Below, one piece after another: positions 18,619 through 27,780 of a stretch of 64,000 bases of DNA. Origin of the DNA: Microbacterium karelineae (GTDB lineage Bacteria; Actinomycetota; Actinomycetes; Actinomycetales; Microbacteriaceae). The notes below the pieces were generated by a model. It had not been told where the DNA came from, did no database searches, and worked only from the letters and a program-made list of their open reading frames with translations. The stretch lies in NCBI RefSeq assembly GCF_009745985.1, contig NZ_WFIX01000032.1, forward strand, positions 1 through 64,000, read 5' to 3'. Each line of letters opens with the position of its first letter. The first letter of the stretch is position 1. The translations under genes were made by a program, and so were the position numbers.

Positions 18619-19319
18619 CAGATCCTCGCGATCTCGACGCGTGGGCGCGCCGCGATATCGGTCAGGTGGACGTCAGGCGGCGCGTCGACGGCGAACCGCA
18701 CCGTCTGCGCGATCGACTCGGCGCGGATGTAGCGATCCGGCTCGTAGGTTCCACCGCCGGCGGCCACGGAGGCACGGAGCATCGGCGTGTCTGTCTGTCC
18801 GGGGCTGACGGTCACGACGCGCACGCGCGACGGTTCCTCGTCGATCCGGAGAACGTCTGCCACACCCTTCAGAGCGTGCTTGGCCGCGGTGTAGACAGCG
18901 CTGCCAGGCACCGGTCGCGTCGACGCGCCCGATCCGATGAACACGACGGTTCCGGATGCCGCGCGCAGCATCGGCAGGAGCGCGCGGGTCAGCAGCGCCG
19001 GGGCGACGACGTCGGTGTCGAGGTGACGCCGCCAATCCTCCGCGCTGGCGTCGGCGACGCCCAGGGCCTGGGCGACCGCGGCGGCGTGCACGAGTACATC
19101 CACGCGGCCGACGGCATCGGCCACGTCGGCCAGGTCGTCGACGTCGGCCAGGTCCAGCGGATGGACCCGACATCCCGTCTCGGCCGACAGTGCTTCGAGA
19201 GCCTCGCGGTTCCTGCCGACGGCGAGCACGAGGTGGGTGGCCGACAGCTCGCGGACGCAGGCTCCTCCGATGCCGCCGGACGCGCCCGTCACGATGGCGC
19301 AGGGTCGCTCTTCGTTCAC
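18618..19319 (-). CDS. Short-chain dehydrogenase/reductase
   Basis: This 233-residue SDR has TGASGGIGG (NAD(P)-binding), a YTAAK catalytic motif preceded by a Ser-rich strand (VVFIGSGAS), and PGQTDTPM after the active site. The GTG at 19319 was chosen because AGGAGG stands five bases before it. It lies ten bases after the flavoprotein stop; an upstream ATG at 19343 would overlap that gene and lacks a ribosome site. Arg in the segment AVGRNREAL suggests NADP preference. It likely oxidises or reduces a pathway intermediate of this cluster. Confidence 0.88.
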   Translation of the reverse strand: MNEERPCAIVTGASGGIGGACVRELSATHLVLAVGRNREALEALSAETGCRVHPLDLADVDDLADVADAVGRVDVLVHAAAVAQALGVADASAEDWRRHLDTDVVAPALLTRALLPMLRAASGTVVFIGSGASTRPVPGSAVYTAAKHALKGVADVLRIDEEPSRVRVVTVSPGQTDTPMLRASVAAGGGTYEPDRYIRAESIAQTVRFAVDAPPDVHLTDIAARPRVEIARI

Positions 19320-19329
19320 GTGTTCCTCC

Positions 19330-21327
19330 TCATTGCGGGACATCGGTGGGCCGGAACGCGCCCAGCGCGATGCGGACGGCGCTGCGCGCCACACGATCCG
19401 TTTCGCGCAGCATCGTCGCGTCGGCGCCGGGCATCGGGCTGATGATGCTGTCGTGCATGGCTTCTTCGATCGGGATCCCCGAGACGTGGATCGCCGCATC
19501 GGGCGTGCCGTCGGCCCCGATCAGCAGACCGGTGGCCGGATCGATGTCCATCGCCCCGGTCGCGACGACATGTCCTGTGCGCGACCGGACGTCGAAGGAT
19601 CGCACTCGTCCCTGCGACAGCAGCGAGGCGACGAGCGGATCGGCGCTGGCAGACAGGTCGTGGAATCGCATCCATGCGTCGATGAGCACAGGGGCCTCCA
19701 CCGCCGAGCCCTCGACGACCGGCGAGCTCGCGCGGAAGCGGCCGTTCTCGATCGTCACCTGCGCCGCTGGTCCGATGAAGCGAACGAGCCCCGCCGCGAC
19801 GAGCGCGAGGAGCTGCCGGTTGCGGAACGCGGGCGGGCCCGAGCCGACCATGCCACCCACCGCGAGGATGCGCCGGAAGCCGGAGGCGCGCGATTCCGCG
19901 TCGAAGCCCCCGAACGCGCCGATGACGCTCACGGGTTGGCGGGCGGAGCTGATCGACCACAGCGCGGCCTTCAGCGGGCTCTCGGTGCCGGTCGCAGACT
20001 CCGCCAGATCCTCGGCAAGGTAGCGAGCGACGTACTCGCCGAAGGCACCGGGCGAGTCGAATCGCGTGTCACCCGTCGGATCCACGGCAGCCGCGAGATC
20101 GAGACGGTCGGACACATCGGGGACGAGGGACTCGACCACGGCATCGAGCGCTCCCGGTTCGCCGGGCGCCCGCCCGATCGCCTCCAGCACGTCATCGAGT
20201 TCAGCGGTGAACGCGGCGGGCCGCACGCGGTGGAGCGTTTCGTAGTAGGCGGCGAAGGCATCCTTGACGACGAGCGGCCACAGCGCGCTGTCGACGTCGA
20301 TCGGCCGGGCGACGGCATCCCAGTCGACGCCGCGCAGGTGGGGGTGGCCCGCGCGGGGCGGAAGGCCACCGTAGAGCGACTTCGCCCGGTACGGCAGGCC
20401 TCGGTGCGAGGTGACGTGCAGGATCGGCTCTCGCCCGGAGGCGATGTATCGCAATCCGCCGGGATCGGATGGGCTCTCATCGAATCGCCCGCCACGGCCC
20501 AGCGTGAGGAGGGCCATCGCGTCGAAGAACCCCATGCCGAGTCCTCTCACGATCGCGTGGACGCCGCCTGGTACGTGGTGCAGCTCCTGGTCGACGGGGC
20601 TGTCAGGTCGCACCCAGACGAGGCCGGGGTGCAGGGCGACGGCCCGCGCGATCTCCCCCTCGGCCGGCGTGCGACGCCGGGGCATCCAGCCGGTCGCGAG
20701 GATCACGGCATCCGCTTCGATCTTCGCGCCGGTATCGAGCGAGACGACCTGGCGGCCGTGCTCGGTGGTGATGTCGATCGCGCGTGCGATGTGGCTGACG
20801 ACCTCGACTCCGGCCGGCCGCAAGGCGACCGCATGGTCGAACGCCCACGAGATGTACTCGCCGTAGAGGGCGCGGCTCGGATGCGACTCCGGCCGCAGCG
20901 TGCGCAGCTCCGTGTCGTAGTCCGACGCGAATCCGGTCCGCACCGGCGTCGTGAGGAAGGCTTCGCAATGGGATGCCGCCACCTCCGCGGCCTCGTCCTC
21001 CCGCTCCGTTCCGCCCTGGGCACCATAAGCCAGCACCGCCCATTCGTAGAGGGTGGGGCCGGGCACCACCGACCCCTTCATCGTCACCGACGCGTCGGTG
21101 AAGAGCGTCACGGCGCCGGCGAGGGTGTTCATGCAGAGCTCGCGGGTCTGATCAGTTCGCCAGATGCGGCCGGCGCCCACCTGGACGTCGTCGACGATGT
21201 GGACGGTCAGCGGGTGCGGGGCGTCCACGCAGCCGTCGCGGATGGCGGCAGTGATGCGCTCGAGCAGCGATACCCCACGCGGCCCGCCCCCGATGACGGC
21301 GATTTCGGCTCGGATCTCGTTGTGCAC
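19330..21327 (-). CDS. FAD/NAD(P)-binding oxidoreductase, large single-chain flavoprotein
   Basis: This 665-residue protein has an N-terminal dinucleotide-binding motif (IAVIGGGPRGVSLLERI), a second strand-loop near residue 45, and the segment VILATGWMPRR typical of flavin monooxygenase-like folds. It resembles the family of large FAD-NAD(P)-binding proteins often found with biosynthetic or catabolic accessory genes. The chemistry is unknown; hydroxylation or dehydrogenation of an amino acid-like substrate is possible. GTG at 21327 follows TATACA by six bases, fitting a leaderless start; the AAGGAG directly before GTG is too close to act as a ribosome site. Divergent from the importer operon. 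Confidence 0.83.
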   Translation of the reverse strand: MHNEIRAEIAVIGGGPRGVSLLERITAAIRDGCVDAPHPLTVHIVDDVQVGAGRIWRTDQTRELCMNTLAGAVTLFTDASVTMKGSVVPGPTLYEWAVLAYGAQGGTEREDEAAEVAASHCEAFLTTPVRTGFASDYDTELRTLRPESHPSRALYGEYISWAFDHAVALRPAGVEVVSHIARAIDITTEHGRQVVSLDTGAKIEADAVILATGWMPRRRTPAEGEIARAVALHPGLVWVRPDSPVDQELHHVPGGVHAIVRGLGMGFFDAMALLTLGRGGRFDESPSDPGGLRYIASGREPILHVTSHRGLPYRAKSLYGGLPPRAGHPHLRGVDWDAVARPIDVDSALWPLVVKDAFAAYYETLHRVRPAAFTAELDDVLEAIGRAPGEPGALDAVVESLVPDVSDRLDLAAAVDPTGDTRFDSPGAFGEYVARYLAEDLAESATGTESPLKAALWSISSARQPVSVIGAFGGFDAESRASGFRRILAVGGMVGSGPPAFRNRQLLALVAAGLVRFIGPAAQVTIENGRFRASSPVVEGSAVEAPVLIDAWMRFHDLSASADPLVASLLSQGRVRSFDVRSRTGHVVATGAMDIDPATGLLIGADGTPDAAIHVSGIPIEEAMHDSIISPMPGADATMLRETDRVARSAVRIALGAFRPTDVPQ

Positions 21328-21528
21328 TCTCCTTGTATAGGACCCCGCTCCCGGTCGGCGCGAAGTGCATAACGGGGGCTTATCGCGGTCATCGCCGTCG
21401 GCTCGAACACGACGTTTCGCCGTAACAACGGCTTGTCACCATGACAGTGCGCGCAGGCGCCTCGGGTACACCCGGGTCGAACCACATCACGGCAGCACAC
21501 CCGAACATCCCCTACAGACAGGAACCTG
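21328..21528. promoter_or_regulatory. Divergent promoter region, flavoprotein operon versus livK operon
   Basis: 201 bases. The minus-strand -10 is TATACA (21339 down to 21334). For the plus strand no clear -35/-10 pair stands out; livK has AGGAAC seven bases before its ATG. No obvious operator palindrome was found and no regulator gene is adjacent. Confidence 0.4.
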
Positions 21529-22689
21529 ATGATCCGCCGCAGAACATTCTTGGGCATGACCGGCGCCCTCGCCACAGCCTTCGTTGTCTCCTCCTGCGCC
21601 ACCGCGGGTTCGTCGGCACCCGCCGAAGGCAGCTCCGAGCCGATCGTGATCGGCGTCTCGGGCCCGTTGACGGGCAATCAGGCCGAGTACGCCAAGAACT
21701 GGCAGGACGGCTTCGAGGTCGCACTCGAAGAGATCAACGGCGCCGGCGGGGTCGACGGCCGGCCGATCGAGATCGACTTCCAGGACAGCCAGGGGGAGGC
21801 CAGTCAGGCGACGACGATCGCGCAGCGGTTCGTCAGCGACCCGAACGTGCTCGCCGTCATGGGCGATTTCTCTTCGGCGACGTCGATGGTCGCGAGCCCC
21901 CTCTACCAGCGGGGCGGCCTCCTGCAGCTCGGCATCACGAACTCGCACCCGGACTTCACCAAGGCGGGCGACTTCATCTTCAGCCCCAGTGTGACGCAAG
22001 AGGTCGAGGGTCGCTACATCGAGAACTCCGCACACGCCGTCGGCGACAAGATCGCGGCGTTCTACCTCAACACCGACTGGGGCAACACGGCCTTCGACGT
22101 CTTCCAGGATCAGGCCGATGAGAACGGCGACGAGATCGTGTACTCTACCCCCGTCGAGGAGATCTCCACAGACTTCAAGCCTCAGCTCATCCAGGCCCGC
22201 GACGCGGGTGCGGACGTCGCGGTCTTCTTCACCTACTACGCCACGACGGCGCTCCTGGTCCAGCAGGCTCAGCAGGTCGGCTTCGCCGACGTCCCCTTCC
22301 TGGCGGTGGGCTCCAACTACTCCGACCAGTTCCTCGACCTCGCGCAGGACGCCGGAGAGGGCGTATACGTCGACACGTACTTCTATCCGGGGTCGGAGGA
22401 ACCGCAGGTCGAGGCGTTCGTGACCGCGTTCGAGGACACGCATGGCACTGCCCCCAATATGTTCAACGCCTTCGCGTACGAAGGACTCAAGCAGCTGGCG
22501 TGGGCCGCCGAGAACGCCGAGACGCTCGACCGCGCAGGCATCCGCGACGCGCTGCGTGACGGGGAGGACATCCCGTCGGTGATCTACGGCGAGGCCTCCT
22601 ACAACGACGAGCGCCGGATCGACGGCCCGCGCTTCCTGTGGCTGCACGTCCAGGACGGCGCGTTCGTCGAAGCGCCGGCATTCGACTGA
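21529..22689 (+). CDS. livK: Branched-chain-type ABC transporter substrate-binding lipoprotein
   Basis: This 386-residue protein carries a twin-arginine-like signal (RRRTFLG) and a lipobox (VVSSC), so export as a folded lipoprotein via Tat is possible. The mature part is a Leu/Ile/Val-binding-like fold: IVIGVSGPLTGNQAEYAKNW, GGVDGRPIEIDFQDSQG, SDPNVLAVMGDFSSATSM. These receptors bind amino acids, amides or aromatic acids. The substrate is not predictable, but the clustered C-S lyase and flavoprotein suggest an unusual amino acid. It is the first gene of a six-gene operon. Confidence 0.9.
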   Translation: MIRRRTFLGMTGALATAFVVSSCATAGSSAPAEGSSEPIVIGVSGPLTGNQAEYAKNWQDGFEVALEEINGAGGVDGRPIEIDFQDSQGEASQATTIAQRFVSDPNVLAVMGDFSSATSMVASPLYQRGGLLQLGITNSHPDFTKAGDFIFSPSVTQEVEGRYIENSAHAVGDKIAAFYLNTDWGNTAFDVFQDQADENGDEIVYSTPVEEISTDFKPQLIQARDAGADVAVFFTYYATTALLVQQAQQVGFADVPFLAVGSNYSDQFLDLAQDAGEGVYVDTYFYPGSEEPQVEAFVTAFEDTHGTAPNMFNAFAYEGLKQLAWAAENAETLDRAGIRDALRDGEDIPSVIYGEASYNDERRIDGPRFLWLHVQDGAFVEAPAFD

Positions 22690-22746
22690 GAGCCGGGTTC
22701 GGGAGGTGCTGCGCGCCGCCCGGACCTCCTTCCGAAAGGACACACC

Positions 22747-24705
22747 ATGCTCGATCTCCTGATCTCCGGCCTGATCAACGGGAACGCCTATGCACTGGTC
22801 GCGCTCGGCCTCTCGCTCGTCATCGGCGTCGCGAACGTCGTCAACTTCGCCCACGGATCCCTCTTCGCCGTCGGGGCGATGGTCGGCTGGCTCGTGACCT
22901 CGCAGTTGGGTATGCCGCTGTGGCTCGGGGCGCTCGCCGCGGTCCTGGTCACGGCGGCGCTCGGCTACCTCATCAATCTCGTCGCGGTCCGGCCGTTCGT
23001 CGGCCGCGCCCCCATCGCGGCCGTGCTCTCCACGATCGCGATCATGATCATCCTCGACAACCTCAACCAGATGGTGTTCGGTCCTGAGGTGCGCCGCTTC
23101 GACTCGGGGCTGCCGCCGGTGACCTTCACTGCCGGCGGCCTGACGTTCGGCCTCATCGACATCATCATCCTGTCCGCCAGCATCACCCTCATGTCAGCCC
23201 TCGCCCTCGCGTTGAGAATCACAAAGATCGGGCGCGCGATCCGCGCGACCTCGCAGGACCGGGACGCCGCGGCGCAGATGGGTGTGCCGGTCCACCGCGT
23301 CCAGTCGATCGCCTTCATGGCGGCCTCCGGGCTCGGCGGCCTCGCGGGCGTGCTCGTCGCGGCGTACTTCACCACGATTGCGCCGACCCAGGGGTTCCAG
23401 ATCGGCCTGGCCGGCATCGCGGCCGCGACCCTCGGCGGGCTGGGGTCGCTCCTGGGCGCCGTCCTCGGCGGCCTCGCGCTCGGCGTCATCGAGTCGTTCG
23501 CTGTCGGGCTCGCGGGGGACTCGGTGCGCTCCCTCATCACGTTCGGCGTGCTCCTCGCGGTGCTGTGGATCCGCCCCGAGGGCCTTCTCGGCAAGCGCAC
23601 GATCAAGCGTGAGCCGCTGACCGGGACGTTCTTCTCGCAGGCCCGCCCCATTGTGATGAAGCGCTGGCAGATCGCCGTGCTCATCGCGCTGGCGCTCGTG
23701 CCGGCGATCCCCGGAGCATTCAACGGCTACATCGTGCAGGTGGGCATCCAGGTGCTCGCGTTCGCCATGATCGCCCTGTCGATGACCGTCATCGGCGGCT
23801 CGGCAGGGCAGCTCTCGCTCGGCCAGGCCGGCCCGGTTGCGCTCGGCGCGTATGCCGCCGCGCTGCTGATGAAGAACCACGGGATGCCGTTTCTGCCCGC
23901 GGCGCTCATCGCGGGCGTGGTGGCGGCCGTCATCGTCGCGGTTCTTGCGGCGCCATCGTGGCGGCTGTCGGGGCACTATCCCGCGATCGCGACACTCGCG
24001 ACGGGCGCGGCGATCGCCGCGGTCCTGCTCATCGCGACGCCCATCACGGGCGGCGGAAGCGGACTCTCGCTCATCCCGCTGCCCGATGTGTTCGGAGTCG
24101 TGGTGAGCACGCCGAGCTCCCTCTACGCCCTCGGGCTCGTGCTGCTGCTTCTGCTCATCTCGATCGTCCACCTGCTCGGCCGCTCTCACATCGGCCTGTG
24201 GTGGCGTGCGATCCGCGACGACGAGATCGCGGCACGGGCGGCTGGCATCACCACCCCGCAGTACAAGTCGCTCGCCTTCGGCGTCGGCGCCTTCATCGCC
24301 GGCATCGGAGGCGCCTACTGGGCGGCGCAGTTCGGCTACCTCGACCCGAAGATCTTCAGCCCCAACCTGTCTTTCCAGATCGTCATCATCGCGGTGCTGG
24401 GGAGCATGCTCCGGCCCTTCGGCGCGATCCTGGGCGCGGTCGTGCTGATGGGCGGGCTCGAGTTGTTCCGTGCCGCCGCCGAGACCCGGCTTCTGGTCTA
24501 CGGAATCGTCCTGCTGCTGCTGGTGCGCTTCCGTCCACAGGGCCTGTGGACCCTGCCTCTGCCGTTCGTGAAACTGGTCCGCCGGATCACAGGCCGGGGC
24601 GAGTCGCCGCCGGTCGACCCACTGACCGGCGTGCTCCCGACGACCACGCTCGCCGGCTCGCTTCCGCCCACCGCCTCCCCGGCCTCATCGAAGGTGACAT
24701 CATGA
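22747..24705 (+). CDS. Fused branched-chain-type ABC permease (LivH-LivM in one chain)
   Basis: This 652-residue membrane protein contains both permeases. Residues 1 to about 290 are LivH-like (NGNAYALVALGLSLVIGVANVVNFAHG; GLAGVLVAAYFTT). The remainder is LivM-like (GGSAGQLSLGQAGPVALGAYAAA; LLGRSHIGLWWRAIRDDEIAARAAGI). In most bacteria these are separate genes; fusion fixes a 1:1 ratio. GAAAGGA precedes the ATG. Between livK and this gene is a weak GGAGGT/ACCTCC hairpin (22702-22729), probably an mRNA stabiliser. The stop overlaps the LivG start (ATGA). Confidence 0.93.
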   Translation: MLDLLISGLINGNAYALVALGLSLVIGVANVVNFAHGSLFAVGAMVGWLVTSQLGMPLWLGALAAVLVTAALGYLINLVAVRPFVGRAPIAAVLSTIAIMIILDNLNQMVFGPEVRRFDSGLPPVTFTAGGLTFGLIDIIILSASITLMSALALALRITKIGRAIRATSQDRDAAAQMGVPVHRVQSIAFMAASGLGGLAGVLVAAYFTTIAPTQGFQIGLAGIAAATLGGLGSLLGAVLGGLALGVIESFAVGLAGDSVRSLITFGVLLAVLWIRPEGLLGKRTIKREPLTGTFFSQARPIVMKRWQIAVLIALALVPAIPGAFNGYIVQVGIQVLAFAMIALSMTVIGGSAGQLSLGQAGPVALGAYAAALLMKNHGMPFLPAALIAGVVAAVIVAVLAAPSWRLSGHYPAIATLATGAAIAAVLLIATPITGGGSGLSLIPLPDVFGVVVSTPSSLYALGLVLLLLLISIVHLLGRSHIGLWWRAIRDDEIAARAAGITTPQYKSLAFGVGAFIAGIGGAYWAAQFGYLDPKIFSPNLSFQIVIIAVLGSMLRPFGAILGAVVLMGGLELFRAAAETRLLVYGIVLLLLVRFRPQGLWTLPLPFVKLVRRITGRGESPPVDPLTGVLPTTTLAGSLPPTASPASSKVTS

Positions 24706-25610
24706 CCCTGCTCCTGGAAGTGACCTCGCTCACGCGGTCGTTCGGATCGCTGAAGGCCGTCGCCGACAGCTCGTTCCGCGTCGCCGACGGCGAGGTGGTG
24801 AGCGTCATCGGGCCGAACGGCTCCGGCAAGACCACCACGATCAACCTGCTGAGCGGAGAGCTGCGCCCTGACGAGGGCCGAATCCTCCTGCGCGGTGCGG
24901 ACGTCGCGGGGCGAAGTCCCGACGAGATCGCCCGCCGCGGCATGCGGCGCACGTTCCAGAATGGCCGAGTGCTCGGCAACGCATCAGTAGAGGAGAATGT
25001 GCTCGTCGGTGCCGCGCCGCTGATGCGCGCCGCGCTGCCCTTCGCGTCGCTGCGCGGCATCCCGGTGCTGCGGTGGTTCGCCCTCGTGGCCGAGACGGTC
25101 CTGGCCATGATCGGCACGTCCGCGGTGCGCCGCGAGCAGGCGGCGGTGCGGGAACGCGTCGAGACGCAGCTCCAGAGATTCTCGAGCCGGCTCGTGGCGC
25201 GACGCGACCACGCTTCCTGGACCCTGTCGTACGCGAACCGTCGGCGCACCGAGATCGCTCGTGCCCTCGTGTCCGAGCCGGCCGTGCTGCTGCTGGACGA
25301 GCCGACGGCGGGCATGAACACGTCCGAGACCAACGAGGTCATGCACCAGCTGCTCGACCTCAAGGCGCAGGGGCAGACGATGGTGATCGTCGAACACAAA
25401 CTCGACCTCGTCATGACCGTGTCGGACCGCGTGATCGTCATGGACAACGGCGAGATCATCGCCGAGGGCAGCCCGGCCGACGTGCAGCAGAATCCGCGGG
25501 TGATCGAGGCGTACCTGGGCAAGCGGCGCGGCAAGGTCGCGGCGTGCACGCACGACGTCGTCGAGCCCGCGCTGTCCCCCGAAACCGGCATCGAGGCGGA
25601 GGAGAAGTGA
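24702..25610 (+). CDS. livG: Branched-chain-type ABC transporter ATP-binding protein, LivG subunit
   Basis: 302 residues. Walker A GPNGSGKTTT, Walker B LLLDEPTAGM with the following LivG-type loop, and switch His in VIVEHKLD are intact. The signature region reads LSYANRRRTEIARAL instead of the canonical glycine-rich LSGGQ, a variation common in LivG. An insertion at about residues 105-145 (LPFASLRGIPVLRWFALVAE) and a C-terminal ~35-residue extension make it longer than typical LivG (about 255). Overlaps both neighbours by stop/start fusion. Confidence 0.92.
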   Translation: MTLLLEVTSLTRSFGSLKAVADSSFRVADGEVVSVIGPNGSGKTTTINLLSGELRPDEGRILLRGADVAGRSPDEIARRGMRRTFQNGRVLGNASVEENVLVGAAPLMRAALPFASLRGIPVLRWFALVAETVLAMIGTSAVRREQAAVRERVETQLQRFSSRLVARRDHASWTLSYANRRRTEIARALVSEPAVLLLDEPTAGMNTSETNEVMHQLLDLKAQGQTMVIVEHKLDLVMTVSDRVIVMDNGEIIAEGSPADVQQNPRVIEAYLGKRRGKVAACTHDVVEPALSPETGIEAEEK

Positions 25611-26338
25611 TGACCGCTTTGCTGGAGACCCGCGATGTCAACGTCTACTACGGCGAGTTCCACGCCCTGCAGGACGTCAGCTATCGCATCGAGCGGGGCG
25701 AGATCGTGTCGCTGCTGGGCGGCAACGCGTGCGGCAAGTCCACGACGATGAAGACGATCCTGCGACTGGTGAAGCCGAGATCGGGGGAGGTGCTGCTGGA
25801 GGGACGGAGCATCCTTTCCGATACGACCGCCGGCGTCGTCCGGCACGGTGTCGCGAGCGTGCCCGAGGCGCGACGGGTGTTCCCCGAGATGACGATCGAG
25901 GAGAATCTCCTCGTCGGCGCCCACACGCGGCGAGGGTCGGCACGGATGCTGCGAGCCGATCTCGCGGCGCAGTACGAGATGTTCCCGCGGCTGGGAGAGC
26001 GTCGGCGCCAGCTCGCCGGGACGATGTCGGGTGGGGAGCAGCAGATGCTCGCCTTCGCCCGGGCCCTGATGTCGCATCCGAAGCTTATCTGCATGGACGA
26101 GCCGACAATGGGCCTCGCGCCCATCGTCGTCGACCAGGTGCTGGAGTCCATCCGGCGCATCAACCGCGAGCTCGGCATCGCTGTGTTCATGGTCGAGCAG
26201 TCCGCCGAACTGGCCCTGTCGATCGCGCACCGTGGCTACGTTCTGGTCAACGGCGTGGTCCGACTCCAGGGCACCGCGGCCGAGCTGCTGGCCAACCCCG
26301 AGATCCGCGAAGCCTATCTCGGCGCGACCGCAGCCTGA
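25610..26338 (+). CDS. livF: Branched-chain-type ABC transporter ATP-binding protein, LivF subunit
   Basis: 242 residues, the usual LivF size. Walker A is GGNACGKST, signature MSGGEQQMLAFARAL, Walker B LICMDEPTMGLAP, switch region FMVEQSAE. TGATG links it to LivG. With the fused permease and LivK it completes the importer. Two CMD/AhpD-like genes follow after 46 bases with their own excellent ribosome site. Confidence 0.93.
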   Translation: MTALLETRDVNVYYGEFHALQDVSYRIERGEIVSLLGGNACGKSTTMKTILRLVKPRSGEVLLEGRSILSDTTAGVVRHGVASVPEARRVFPEMTIEENLLVGAHTRRGSARMLRADLAAQYEMFPRLGERRRQLAGTMSGGEQQMLAFARALMSHPKLICMDEPTMGLAPIVVDQVLESIRRINRELGIAVFMVEQSAELALSIAHRGYVLVNGVVRLQGTAAELLANPEIREAYLGATAA

Positions 26339-26384
26339 GCGGCTGGTCCCGAGCAGCCGCAACCCCATCCCTGAAGGAGGACGA

Positions 26385-27011
26385 ATGACACCCGTTCCAG
26401 ACGTCATCGACACGCTCGTCGGCATTCAGCCCGGCAGCCAGCTCGATCGGGTGCGCGCCCTGCGCCCCGAGGCGCGCGCACACGCCCAGGGCGCGTACGA
26501 GGCGCTGTTCTCGCCAAACGACACCTCGGCCGTGAGCCTTGTCGAGCGCAACGCGGTCGCGGCGTTCGTCGCCGCCCTGCACCGCGTACCGGTCGTCGTC
26601 GACTTCTATGCCGCAACGCTGGCCGCGCACCCCGACACGCCTCCCGCGCTCATCCACGTCGTCGGCGAGGAGGCCGCGCGCGCGGCCGGATCCGGGCCGT
26701 ACGGCCTGTTCCGCGCCGAGAACGCTCCCGAGAGCGAGCCGGGTCCGACGTATGTGATGAGCTCGCTGGACGGCGCGATGGTGCTCGATGACCGTCTCGC
26801 GGCGGCCCTCGAACACGCGCACATGCTCGTGCTGCATCCGCGCGACGCCTCGCGCGCCCATCTGCAGGCGCTCCTCGACGCCGGGTGGACCACCCCGGGC
26901 ATCGTGACGTTGTCGCAGCTCGTGGCCTTCCTCACCTTCCAGATCCGGGTCGTCCTCGGCCTCTCGGCTCTGGCCGCAGCGACCACCCGCACGGACGGGG
27001 CCCTCGCATGA
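26385..27011 (+). CDS. CMD-domain protein (Avi_7170-like)
   Basis: This 208-residue protein is related to the carboxymuconolactone decarboxylase/AhpD superfamily. The helical pattern (VERNAVAAFVAALHRVP; AHLQALLDAGWTTPGIVTLSQLVAFLTFQIRVVLG) is present, but the redox CxxC is absent. It matches my memory of the CMD-domain family that is always paired with an AhpD-like partner in catabolic cassettes. The function of that family is not established. AAGGAGG lies at ideal distance before the ATG, and the stop overlaps the partner's ATG. The constant pairing suggests a two-subunit enzyme. Confidence 0.8.
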   Translation: MTPVPDVIDTLVGIQPGSQLDRVRALRPEARAHAQGAYEALFSPNDTSAVSLVERNAVAAFVAALHRVPVVVDFYAATLAAHPDTPPALIHVVGEEAARAAGSGPYGLFRAENAPESEPGPTYVMSSLDGAMVLDDRLAAALEHAHMLVLHPRDASRAHLQALLDAGWTTPGIVTLSQLVAFLTFQIRVVLGLSALAAATTRTDGALA

Positions 27012-27610
27012 CCGCCGCCTTCGCCGCCCTCGCCGCGCTTCCGGCGATCGTCGAGCCGCCGCGCTTCACCCAGGAGATGCTCAATTGGCGCACCTGGTTG
27101 ACGCCGGTCGCGGAGGAGGACTTCGCCGAGGCGCAGTACGACGCGCTCGTACAGCGCTCTCGCGTGAAGAACGAGTACTTCCGCCTGCTCGCCCATGATC
27201 CCGCCATCCTCCGTGAGCGCACGAAGACCGACTTCGACATCTTCTACAGCAAGGGCGGCCTGCCGCGCGCCGATCGCGAGATCGCCGCGACGGCGGCGTC
27301 CCGCCTCAACGGCTGCGTGTACTGCGCCGCGGTGCACTCGGGCTTCGCCACGCATCACTCGAAGCGGCGCTCGGACGTGCAGCACCTGCTCGACGAGGGA
27401 GTGAGCGCGCGCATCGATCCGCGATGGGACGCGATCGTCGGCGCGACCGTGGCGATCTCCCGAACGCCGCCCTCGTTCGGCGAGGAAGAACTCGCGCGTC
27501 TGCGTGATGCCGGTCTCGATGACGTCGAGATCCTGGACGTCATCATGTCGGGCGCATTCTTCAATTGGGCGAACCGGCTCATGCTGTCGCTGGGCGAGCC
27601 CTCGTACTGA
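27008..27610 (+). CDS. Alkylhydroperoxidase-domain protein (Avi_7169-like)
   Basis: This 200-residue AhpD-like protein retains the redox-active site CVYCAAVHS (CxxC followed by His at +3 and Ser). AhpD proteins use this dithiol with a proton-relay His. The N-terminal ~70 residues form an extra helical domain. It is translationally coupled to the CMD-domain protein (ATGA) and ends the importer operon. Peroxide removal or thiol-dependent chemistry on a flavoprotein product is plausible but inferred. Confidence 0.82.
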   Translation: MTAAFAALAALPAIVEPPRFTQEMLNWRTWLTPVAEEDFAEAQYDALVQRSRVKNEYFRLLAHDPAILRERTKTDFDIFYSKGGLPRADREIAATAASRLNGCVYCAAVHSGFATHHSKRRSDVQHLLDEGVSARIDPRWDAIVGATVAISRTPPSFGEEELARLRDAGLDDVEILDVIMSGAFFNWANRLMLSLGEPSY

Positions 27611-27737
27611 CCCGCTGCGGCCGCCGCCCGGGGCCGCTGGGTGGCGTCCCGTCAGGTGGTCGCGCGCACCGGGCCCGGTCCGCCCCCTCGATCATCGTGA
27701 GGCACTCCCTCGGCGTTCAGGGGTTCCAGGCGCCTCA

Positions 27738-27765
27738 GTGGGAGCGATCTGACGACCGCTCCCAC
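27738..27765. terminator. Bidirectional hairpin terminator between converging operons
   Basis: Perfect 9-bp arms GTGGGAGCG / CGCTCCCAC with a ten-base loop, between the end of the AhpD-like gene (27610, plus) and the end of the PfpI-type gene (27781, minus). The rest of the 170-base gap is GC-rich without an open frame I would accept. Confidence 0.6.
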
Positions 27766-27780
27766 CGGGTTGCCGATCCG

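Noticed and set aside
27611-27780. A small gene in the convergent gap
   Set aside because: Open frames there are short, low-complexity and overlap the terminator hairpin.
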